Of a stretch of 64,000 nt of DNA, positions 27,801 through 34,421 are shown piece by piece. The notes beneath the pieces are model-generated. The model was not told the origin of the DNA, made no database searches, and saw only the letters and a program-made list of their open reading frames with translations. Within the stretch, counting starts at the first letter, position 1. Each line of letters starts with the position of its first letter. Origin of the DNA: Microbacterium paraoxydans. GTDB lineage: Bacteria; Actinomycetota; Actinomycetes; Actinomycetales; Microbacteriaceae. The stretch spans positions 1-64,000 of the forward strand of contig NZ_JAIVLG010000004.1 in assembly GCF_020524545.1 (NCBI RefSeq), written 5' to 3'. The position numbers and the translations under genes are program-made.

Positions 27801-28797
27801 GAGGAGACCGCGATTCGGTCAACCGCTGCCAGGCGGCGCTGTCGGTGACAACAATGGCCCGGTACAGAAGGTCGTTCTGCGCAGCCAAGGCGGCGAACGT
27901 GAAGGCAAGGGCCTCATCGCGCCACGGCGCTTGAATGGCCAAGATCGCATCGCCGGATCCTGCAGCAGTAAGGATTGCACGCAACTCGTCGGCCTCGGCG
28001 GTGCGTCCAGCCGCGAAGAAGTCGGCCGGGAGCGCCATCGTCGTGCGACCCTGAAAAGCCTGCCACCACCGCTCGATGGTCTGTGCGTCTCGCGGTCGGT
28101 AGCCTAATCGCTCCGAAATCCAACGATGTACGGACGGCGACTCTTGGAGCCAACTCTCCAGAGTGTGCGCATCGATGGCCTTCACGTCAGAGAACTTCTT
28201 CTCGGCGGCGCGATCGGAAGCCCACGCGATACCGCCAGCCCAGTTCCTCGGCGTGGCGAAGACAAAGGCTGAACTCGCGTCAGCGGGGAGCGCGAGCACC
28301 CGCTTGTCGTAGTCGCTCTGAGCCTTTCCTTTCGGGTTGGCGTCCGTGCCGAACTCAAAGCGCAGCTCGCCGACTGGAAGGTACGCACTACCTGCAGACG
28401 TGGCGGTGCCGTCCCAACCTGAGGCAGCCACACCCTCGTGGGCACGAACTTGCAGATTGCTGATCCCGGGAGTCACCGCGAGAAGACGACGCATCAGCTC
28501 GGGAAAGGCGGTCTTCGCATCATCGCGGGCAGCCCAAGTGTTCAGTTCGCTGGCGGTGATGAGCTCAGGCGCGTCCGTGCGGAGCGCGGGTGCGACCGAC
28601 GATGCGCTTGAGCCGCGTTCTTTCTGAAGGCGCAGGACCTCTTCTCGAGCAAAACGATGCTGCGTCGAGCCAGGAACACGAGCTGACACAAGGGTGCCTG
28701 CTGTGACCCAGTTCCTGACGGTGTTTTCGTGCACCCCAAGGAGCTTCGCGGTCTCACGAACGTTCAAGAATGGCTTCAGTCTATCCTCACTTTCCAT
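24835..28797 (-). CDS. 1320-aa protein: excisionase-like HTH + nuclease-like domain + STAND-like body
   Basis: Residues about 9-62 form a MerR/excisionase-type winged helix (FLNVRETAKLLGVHENTVRNW...HRFAREEVLRLQ). Residues about 90-230 resemble a restriction-endonuclease-like fold: ASGWDGTA, LRFEFGTDANPKGKA with spaced acidic and Lys residues, FVFATPRNW, and HTLESWLQESPSVHRWISERLGY. Residues about 265-460 have an NTPase layout with a degenerate P-loop region (AILAIQAPWRDEALAF lacks GxGKS) and ILVPLFSDAPDLAAAV. The remaining 800 residues are long, helical and Trp-containing, like repeat sensor regions of STAND proteins. I know similar 1200-1300 residue proteins without a name. A defence role is inferred. 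Promoter appears leaderless. Confidence 0.7.
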   Translation of the reverse strand: MESEDRLKPFLNVRETAKLLGVHENTVRNWVTAGTLVSARVPGSTQHRFAREEVLRLQKERGSSASSVAPALRTDAPELITASELNTWAARDDAKTAFPELMRRLLAVTPGISNLQVRAHEGVAASGWDGTATSAGSAYLPVGELRFEFGTDANPKGKAQSDYDKRVLALPADASSAFVFATPRNWAGGIAWASDRAAEKKFSDVKAIDAHTLESWLQESPSVHRWISERLGYRPRDAQTIERWWQAFQGRTTMALPADFFAAGRTAEADELRAILTAAGSGDAILAIQAPWRDEALAFTFAALAAQNDLLYRAIVVTDSAAWQRLTESRSPLILVPLFSDAPDLAAAVDNGHRVILIAEPGDIIRNAKKIELRKVDRATAREALKAVVSDSNKAEAMVALARRSVPALVRSIAREPRFRAPEWVTNTDKAAILAPLVLVGSWTNAEGDLAVIERLTGRSRDDIDRLLKSLAGRADAPFVRSGGTWRVTSPAEAALLLLPTLPDGELARWAEVVADVLLAPDPYQGMDAVARLTASAQGTNPTHSETLRKGVADGLALAAASDVELPADLTMQGRVSRLVHDLLQAANADDTGTTWARLASVLPSLAEAAPEVFQDAVELDLDRTDPILRTMFQDSGADTLFGPSSPHPNLLWALETLCWSPTYFGRAAALLGRLSALDPGGRLSNRPIESLQNVVAGWLPQSGASVDDKLAVIARLMQREPDVGWKLALGVWPESHAVAFQPHAPTYRDWSPIRQSVTYADWGHFVHELVILVTAAAGTDAARWKELVPQIDGLPRQERVAVLAKLREVISAQEWSPEDVYAVWETLSSEADRHEEYSDAEWAMPAEDVVAFRELAGALTPTQDGRRFSSLFDWRAHLPNLKLGDEGYDIELARLQREALDHVLVLGSDALRSLTIDVKTPHVVGRLLAGTANAPDQEILGWLSSSEPNLNQAALNYVSVKIHEGGMEWLKEAFASPALQEAETREILMEAVPLSRQYWTEVSSLGEGLEEAYWKRAQPFAAASDDRAEGVRRFVQHGRPWEAMALLSIMLHEHQEPEISLVKEVFDALRRGTEPPQNTTMSGYYVGKLLEYMEQRVPDDDELPGYEFMFFELVHDHEPSGALYRALSKDPTDFVNMVSAIFRAEGEPKRTPTPQEQAFAHLSFSVLRKWRTLPGLANDGSIDADHLTEWVRAARLALADSGRASIGDEQIGQVLASSPVGVDGVWPAEAVREVIENVGNARIDTGLHIGKTNQRGVTSRGVFDGGDQERVLEQQYREMASKIATRWPRTARILRGIADSYQHEARRNDAEAERMGDDG

Positions 28798-28801
28798 ACC
28801 A

Positions 28802-28830
28802 TTAGTATGTCAGATTGTGGACTTTGTGTA
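28802..28830 (-). promoter_or_regulatory. candidate leaderless promoter of the 1320-aa gene
   Basis: On the minus strand, TACACA (28830-28825) and TACTAA (28807-28802) are spaced by 17 bp and end 4 nt before the ATG at 28797. Transcription would start at or next to the start codon, and no Shine-Dalgarno is visible, consistent with a leaderless mRNA, common in actinobacteria. Confidence 0.45.
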
Positions 28831-29083
28831 CATAGGGTGCATCACCGGGCGGTTGGCCTGTGCGTGGGCCACCACTGGGTCTCATCGCCACTTCGGCCCG
28901 CAGAAGCGCAAGGCGCACACTCTGCTGGGCGAGGCCGAGCTCCCGCGCGACAGCCGTCAAGGACTTGCCCGCCTTGTAGAGGACGACTGCCTGGACAGTC
29001 TGGTTGGGCGTGATTGGCTGTCGGCGCATGGGCACGTTCGTGTCTTTCAGTAGGCGCAGGACCGTTAACTTCCCAATGCCGTA
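28802..29083 (-). pseudogene. recombinase/HTH C-terminal fragment
   Basis: About 93 codons read YGIGKLTVLRLLKDTNVPMRRQ, then AVVLYKAGKSLTAVARELGLAQQSVRLAL and AEVAMRP. This is the double helix-turn-helix tail seen in serine-recombinase-associated HTH proteins of Microbacteriaceae. The upstream in-frame sequence does not look like protein, and there is no recombinase catalytic domain, so it is a truncated relic or at most a 75-residue HTH protein from the internal ATG. It ends inside the promoter of the 1320-aa gene. Confidence 0.55.
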
Positions 29084-29226
29084 ACGCGGTGCGACGGCGG
29101 GCGGTGTCCTCGCAATCGGGCCTCTGCGTGGGATGCCGCGCGTGTGGGCGAGCGAGAAGAAGTTCTGTCTGCGCCCCACGGGAGAATGGACTCGACGCGA
29201 ACGCGAGCAAGCAGAGGGGAGCACGA

Positions 29227-30996
29227 GTGCTGAACTGGATCCGACGAGCGCTGAACCTCGCAACAGACGCCGTGCCCGTACCGGCAAGGTCCGAGAACCT
29301 CCACCAAGCGGTGCTTGGAGAGGCGGTTGTCTACTTCGCCCATACCGTTCCGACTTCGAAACCCATTGATCTCGGTAAGGCGGCGAAGCAACTCCTTGAT
29401 ACTGAACTCGCAGTGAGCGCAGCGTGGCCATCGGACAGGTCAGCGCGACTGCCTCCGTCCTTGGAGAGGATTGAACGAGACCTGACCCGCCTTCAACGGC
29501 TCAAGACATGGACCGACAACCTGAACGGGTTTCCGTCCTTGGTGAGGGGCGTTTTCTCGCATCCGGTGACTGCGTTCCGAGTATTCCGATTGCTTAAGGT
29601 AAAGCGCAACGACGTTCCGGACGAGGACGAGGAAAACTCGTCGCTCGAAACTGTGCGTGTCGAGGTCGAGAAGATCCTGGTGGACGCACAGAAGGTCACT
29701 CTTATGGAGAAAGAGATAGACGCTGATCTCTTCTGGAGCGAAAGAGAAGACCTCGACGCTTATGTGCGGTTCTTCCTGCGCGCGACGCAGCACACCATCC
29801 GAATCGGTGACAAGGAAGTGTCGATCACCCTTGAGCCTCGGCTGATGCTGCACCGTGAGGGTGTAGTGCAGATCACCGTCGGCGTGCACCTACCTCCAGG
29901 TTGCACGCCGGCAGATGCGATCGACGCATCCTTCCCAGGGTCACCGCTGTTCCACTCGTCGCGAGTGCCCGAACCGTATGCGTCGCGCGGTGCGAAATGG
30001 GCCGGAGGCGAGTGGGCAGAGCAGCCAGAGGGAGGGGTCAGGGTTCGAGTCTTCGATCACGAGGAACCCGCATCGCTGTACGAATGGCTCGAAGTTCTTG
30101 TCGGTCGGATCTTGCGGGGAATCGGCGCATTTGTCGGCGGCGCCTCCTATACCTATCCGATGATTATGGTCCAGGCAGGAGCATGCTGTACCGACTGGGC
30201 CGACAACCACGCCCGGGACATCGTGCACCTCGCGATTCGCAAGGTTCCGCGCGGTAGTGATCGGGTCACATTGGACCCCGGTCCCAACCTGAGCATTCAC
30301 GCTGGTATGCAAGTTCACGCCACCGGCGGTTCTGTGCTGCTGCTTCACCTGCGCACTTGGCGCGCCGGCATTCTGGACCTCCACCACACTCTCCTGTATG
30401 AACGAATCGGGCTTGTCTACGTGCGGTTGCGCCGGCTTGAACAGCGGATCTCAGACTTCCAGACGGGCAAGCGAGACATACTGCGGACCTATCGCAGAGT
30501 GTTGGAACTCGAGAAGGAAGTGCGTGGCGCGCATTATCGCGCAGGTACAGCACGCGACATCTCTCGCCACGTCCTGACCGCGCTGGGTGCCTTCGAGATC
30601 CTCGAAGTTGTCCGCAACGGTGCGAGCATGCTCGGTGAAAGGGCGAGCACGCGCGCGAGCCTACGTGCCGCGCGCGCGGCGAACAGGTTCGCACTGCTCG
30701 GGTTGACGGTCGCAATATTCGCAGCGATTCCGGCGATCCCGTCCATCCTCATGCTCATAGAGCAGCAGCGCCAGGCCGATCCGGAAGCAGGCTTCTGGTC
30801 GCTGATGCAGACCCTCGCAACATCACCACTTCTGCTGTCCGCCCTGATACTTGGCGCGGCTGTGCTTTATGGCGTAGCGGTCTTCTGCGTGCTCGCGTTC
30901 CGTGTGATCCGGTACCTCGTCAGGTTGCGCAAACGGGGGTACGTCTCACGGGTGGAAGGGTACGAGATCGTCCTCGACGAGCCGGTTGATGCCTGA
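29227..30996 (+). CDS. large membrane-anchored protein of unknown function
   Basis: A 589-residue protein starting at GTG 29227, 4-5 nt after AGAGGGGAG. Residues 1-490 are soluble, with charged helices (ERIERDLTRLQRLKTWTDNL) and beta segments (VQITVGVHLPPGC); a coiled-coil-prone region precedes the membrane part (RLRRLEQRISDFQTG). Near the C-terminus are two membrane segments (FALLGLTVAIFAAIPAIPSI and LLLSALILGAAVLYGVAVF) followed by a basic cytoplasmic tail. It converges on the kinase gene. A membrane effector or sensor paired with the kinase is possible, but this is inference. Confidence 0.65.
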   Translation: MLNWIRRALNLATDAVPVPARSENLHQAVLGEAVVYFAHTVPTSKPIDLGKAAKQLLDTELAVSAAWPSDRSARLPPSLERIERDLTRLQRLKTWTDNLNGFPSLVRGVFSHPVTAFRVFRLLKVKRNDVPDEDEENSSLETVRVEVEKILVDAQKVTLMEKEIDADLFWSEREDLDAYVRFFLRATQHTIRIGDKEVSITLEPRLMLHREGVVQITVGVHLPPGCTPADAIDASFPGSPLFHSSRVPEPYASRGAKWAGGEWAEQPEGGVRVRVFDHEEPASLYEWLEVLVGRILRGIGAFVGGASYTYPMIMVQAGACCTDWADNHARDIVHLAIRKVPRGSDRVTLDPGPNLSIHAGMQVHATGGSVLLLHLRTWRAGILDLHHTLLYERIGLVYVRLRRLEQRISDFQTGKRDILRTYRRVLELEKEVRGAHYRAGTARDISRHVLTALGAFEILEVVRNGASMLGERASTRASLRAARAANRFALLGLTVAIFAAIPAIPSILMLIEQQRQADPEAGFWSLMQTLATSPLLLSALILGAAVLYGVAVFCVLAFRVIRYLVRLRKRGYVSRVEGYEIVLDEPVDA

Positions 30997-31052
30997 GCGC
31001 GGCAATAATACGAGATCTCGGCGCAACCCCTGATCGCCGGCACGTCCGGGAC

Positions 31053-32351
31053 CTAGAGCATCCAGCGGCGAAGCGTCGTGCTTGAAATCTCGTTCCAGTC
31101 GTTCTCGAGGATGGAACGAACATACCGCTCAGTGGATGACGCGACGACAGCATTGAGCATGGCCTGCGCCGCAGCTTCATGCGACAGCGCCTTTAGCCAA
31201 CGCGCGATGGCGTCGCCGACCGGGTATTGATCGCAGGCTTGCGCTGCGGCGAACAGCGCGCTTGCCAATGACTCCGCAAGATCAAGCCTTCGTTTGCGCA
31301 TCAGGTGGCGGAGCACATCGAGAAGCCACAGCAGGGGAGGGCGGAGCCCCTCGCGTTCAAGCCCGCCGACGTCCTGACCGTCTCTGAGGAGATCACACAT
31401 ACTCTCGGCGAACTGCGCCATCCCCTCCGGGTCGATATCGAACCAAGTGCTGACGGTCGAGCGCTCGATGCGGCGAAGTTCGGGAAGGAACAAGGCGCCG
31501 TTATCTCGATGTGCGAGGGCGAAATCGTTGAACGCCTTGATATCGATTGGGTTAGTGAGGAGCCGCTCGAATTGGGTGCTGAGCGGGCCGCTCCCGCTTT
31601 CGATCTCACGTTCCATTGCTTCGAGCATGTCGTCGACAGTCGGATATCGCTGTGCCGGGGCCCGGCGGGTAGCGCGTGTGACCACTGTGCGAAATCTCTC
31701 GGACGGGAGCGGTACGTGCACGGGCGTAGGGAGCTCGCCGCTCATGATCCAGCCCACGATGGCGCCGAGGCTGTACACATCGGTTCGCGGGGTCGCGGAG
31801 TGCGCGTCGGCATGTTGCTCAGGAGCGGCCCATCGCTCGGTTCCGACCAGGTTGCCTTGCCGGGTGAGTTCTGCGGTCGTCGATCCAGGGGCGTTACGAG
31901 CAACACCGAAGTCCGACACTACCCATCGGGCACCGTTGTCATCATCAAGCCACAAGATGTTCTGCGGCTTCAGATCACGATGGACGCGACCCTCCACATG
32001 GAAACCGCGTAGCCCATGAGCAACCGCGCGCACAACAGCAAGCGCGAGCTCCTCACGGTCACTCAAGGAGAGGCCATCAATAGCGGGGGTGAGCTCACCC
32101 CTTGCGATTGGCATCGTGTACCACTCACCATCTGGGTCGACGTCGACCACTGACATTACGTTCGGACCAGCGGCCGCCCGCATCGCCTCGACCTCACGTG
32201 TGAACCTGCGTTCGACGTTTCCCGCGCCACGGCGCATCTTGACCGCATACTCAATCCCTGTCGTCAGATCGCGGCCGCACCCGACGATCGCATGCTCGGT
32301 GGGTGAGCCGAACACGCCGAGGATCTCGTACCGCTCGCTGGGGCTGCTCAT
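31053..32351 (-). CDS. Ser/Thr protein kinase, soluble
   Basis: A 432-residue protein from ATG 32351. The kinase domain spans residues about 8-275: Lys38 in EYAVKMRRG, HRDLKPQN at 124-131 (catalytic Asp126), DFG at 147-149 and APE at 176-178. The Gly-rich loop is weak. The C-terminal about 150 residues are helical and unrelated to PASTA or membrane domains, unlike the housekeeping PknA/PknB. Location in an integrative element next to other defence-type genes suggests a role similar to phage-triggered kinases such as Stk2, as inference. The target is not visible. Confidence 0.88.
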   Translation of the reverse strand: MSSPSERYEILGVFGSPTEHAIVGCGRDLTTGIEYAVKMRRGAGNVERRFTREVEAMRAAAGPNVMSVVDVDPDGEWYTMPIARGELTPAIDGLSLSDREELALAVVRAVAHGLRGFHVEGRVHRDLKPQNILWLDDDNGARWVVSDFGVARNAPGSTTAELTRQGNLVGTERWAAPEQHADAHSATPRTDVYSLGAIVGWIMSGELPTPVHVPLPSERFRTVVTRATRRAPAQRYPTVDDMLEAMEREIESGSGPLSTQFERLLTNPIDIKAFNDFALAHRDNGALFLPELRRIERSTVSTWFDIDPEGMAQFAESMCDLLRDGQDVGGLEREGLRPPLLWLLDVLRHLMRKRRLDLAESLASALFAAAQACDQYPVGDAIARWLKALSHEAAAQAMLNAVVASSTERYVRSILENDWNEISSTTLRRWML

Positions 32352-32501
32352 GTGCACATTCTCCCGTGGTTTGCTTCGACTCCAACTCGGCCATAGTTGC
32401 CCCGGCTTCGTATTGGTGCGCCAACCTCTTGGCCAACTCCCTCACAATGATGGAGGGTGCCACTAGCCTGAGCCCTCCAACCCGAAGTGAGGTGATTCAC
32501 G

Positions 32502-32930
32502 GTGACTTCCGACGCATATCAGTTCCCCGTCTCGATCTCGAGGCTCAGCAAGGGGGAGACCTCGCGTGAGCCGCAGAACATGCGCGCGATCAAGTGGCTC
32601 CTCGAACAGCCTGGCCGACCGTTGTCGTTGTGACGCCACAGAAGCAGTTCCACGGCGACAGCCTGAAGCGCCTGGTGGTGCAGCCTGGAGTGCAGCATCT
32701 CAGTTGGCGAGGGCTATCGACGGGATCGCTTTCCAGTCGTCGAGTGCTTTACGCCTGGCCAGACCGCAAGCACCTGAACGAACGGTGGGATGTCGATGCG
32801 GCCGCGCTCGTGGTGATTGAGTGGAATGAGGACGAGACAGTCGAGTGGATCGAGGACGCCAAGCCAGTCCCCGGTCTACGCGGAGAAGCACGATGGTCGA
32901 ATCGTCGGCGTCTATGTGAACGTGGCCTGA
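32502..32930 (+). pseudogene. hypothetical gene with two compensating frameshifts
   Basis: Starting at GTG 32502 (GAGGTGA upstream), the frame reads SDAYQFPVSISRLSKGET... IKWLLEQPGRPLSL and hits a stop at 32631. Protein-like sequence continues in the -1 frame (VTPQKQFHGDSLKRL ... LNERWDVDAAALVVIEW). Near the CCCC at about 32869 it returns to the first frame (VYAEKHDGRIVGVYVNVA) and ends at 32930. Net shift is zero over 143 codons. The DUF3800 gene starts 22 nt later, so they were probably an operon. Either a decayed gene or two sequencing errors. Confidence 0.6.
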
Positions 32931-32951
32931 TTCGCGCGTCGATCCGCCAGA

Positions 32952-33749
32952 ATGTGCTTCGTGCACTGGTTCATCGTCGACGAGACAAACCGCGACTACG
33001 CGGCCAACCACTTCTTCATCGTCGGCGGCCTGGTGTTCACCGCCGAGCAGATCGAGCCGGTCGATCAGGCCGTGCGTGAGATCCGAGAGCGCCACGGCTA
33101 TCTCCAGGGCGACAGCTTCAAGTTCGATACCCGCGCTCGCCCGGAGCAGGTCTCTATTGCGGAGTCGACTGCTGCGAAGGGCGAACTCATCGCGGCGTTG
33201 CAGGACATCGGCGTCCGGATGATCACATACGTGATCTTGCATGACCTGTGTATGAACCAGACCTACGACGTCCGAATGAACTTCGCCCTGAACACGCTCG
33301 CCTACGCCTACCACTCCCTTCTTGCGGAGGAGCGCGCGACCGGCGTGATGCTCATGGACCGGGACAACGACCGATACGGCCACCTGGAGAGCTTGTTCCA
33401 GACCGGGCTCCAGTTCCCGGGTGGTCGCACGTACCGTCTTGATTACCGGATAAAGCTCTTCGGCATGACCAACGACAACGCGTCGCACTTGAGCAGCGCA
33501 GCCGACATCGCGCTCGGCGCATTCAGATACTGCGTAAACACGGCTGGCGGATGGGGACGCGACGCAGTCGCTCGTGGCATGTTCCCAGGAGTATCCAGTC
33601 TGATGTGGGGCGTCGAGCAGGGAGACGTTCGCCGCATTGGAGGCTACGGATTCCACTCCCGGCCCCAGCGGGTCGGCAAGCAAGAGTTCCGAGACCTCTA
33701 CGACAACCTCCGGACTGGGCTGATGGCCTACGCGAACGCCGAGGACTAG
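32952..33749 (+). CDS. DUF3800 family protein
   Basis: A 265-residue protein. The start HWFIVDETNRD and FFIVGGLVFTAEQ matches the DUF3800 opening (DExx...ff.vgGl.v). LMDRDNDRYGH and TNDNASHLSSAADIALGAFRY supply further acidic positions, consistent with the RNase H-like fold proposed for the family. DUF3800 genes are frequent in phages and defence islands; biochemical activity is not established. Complete, in contrast to its upstream neighbour. Confidence 0.75.
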   Translation: MCFVHWFIVDETNRDYAANHFFIVGGLVFTAEQIEPVDQAVREIRERHGYLQGDSFKFDTRARPEQVSIAESTAAKGELIAALQDIGVRMITYVILHDLCMNQTYDVRMNFALNTLAYAYHSLLAEERATGVMLMDRDNDRYGHLESLFQTGLQFPGGRTYRLDYRIKLFGMTNDNASHLSSAADIALGAFRYCVNTAGGWGRDAVARGMFPGVSSLMWGVEQGDVRRIGGYGFHSRPQRVGKQEFRDLYDNLRTGLMAYANAED

Positions 33750-33915
33750 CCTCCGAGCGCCACAACCGGTGCGGGTGTAGTCCTCGCGGCTGCGATGTGC
33801 GCGGAGAACGCGGTGCGGTGAGCGCTGTAGTGGCGCTTGCGCAGGTGGGCTTAGACCTTGTTGTGACGGCCTCCGACTCGAGGCCCATCGCCACAGACAG
33901 CTCGTACATCGTCAG

Positions 33916-34421
33916 CGAGCGCGACTCGATCAACGACGATGTCGTCTTCGACGATCGAGCTGGTCAAGCAGGTCGAGATCAACGTCGACTACATCCTGAT
34001 GCTCGTCGAGAAGTACCGTGCCAGCTTCGGCGACGGCAAAGATATAGAAGTCCGCGCCCAGATCTCCCGCGTGGTGGACTCGAGCCCGAGCCTCCGCTCG
34101 AAACGCGACCTCGTCGAGTCGTTCGTCGACTCGGTCTCGACGGACGATACCGTCGATGAGCAGTGGCAAGCTTTCGTGGCCGCCAAGCATGAGGCAGAGC
34201 TCGAGGCGATCGTCGTCGAGCAGAAGCTCAAGCCTGAGCAGACCCGCGCGTACGTCGAGGCGGCCTTCCGGGATGGACAACTCCGCACAACGGGCACAGA
34301 GATCACCCATATCCTGCCGCCGGTGTCTCGCTTCAACCGCGAGGCTGGTCATGGCGACCTCAAGCGGCGCGTCGTCGAAGCCCTGACGGTCTTCTTCGAC
34401 CGGTTCTTCGGTCTCAGTTAG
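33916..34421 (+). pseudogene. 3' remnant of type I restriction subunit hsdR
   Basis: Residues read DSINDDVVFE-IELVKQVEINVDYILMLVEKY, then SSPSLRSKRDLVESFVDS, and end with a basic/aromatic tail (LTVFFDRFFGLS). This is the C-terminal helical domain of EcoR124-type HsdR, which contacts the methylase. Only about 170 of some 1000 residues remain; the motor and nuclease domains are absent. An extra C at about 33952 breaks the join between DDVVF and EIEL. Without the nuclease it cannot act in restriction. From ATG 33939 a 160-residue frame is open. It overlaps the next gene's stop by 4 nt, tail to tail. Confidence 0.75.

Noticed and set aside
29014-29226. N-terminal extension of the membrane protein gene to 29014
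   Set aside because: The residues are Cys/Arg-rich and unlike protein, and they overlap the antisense recombinase fragment; GTG 29227 has a strong ribosome binding site.
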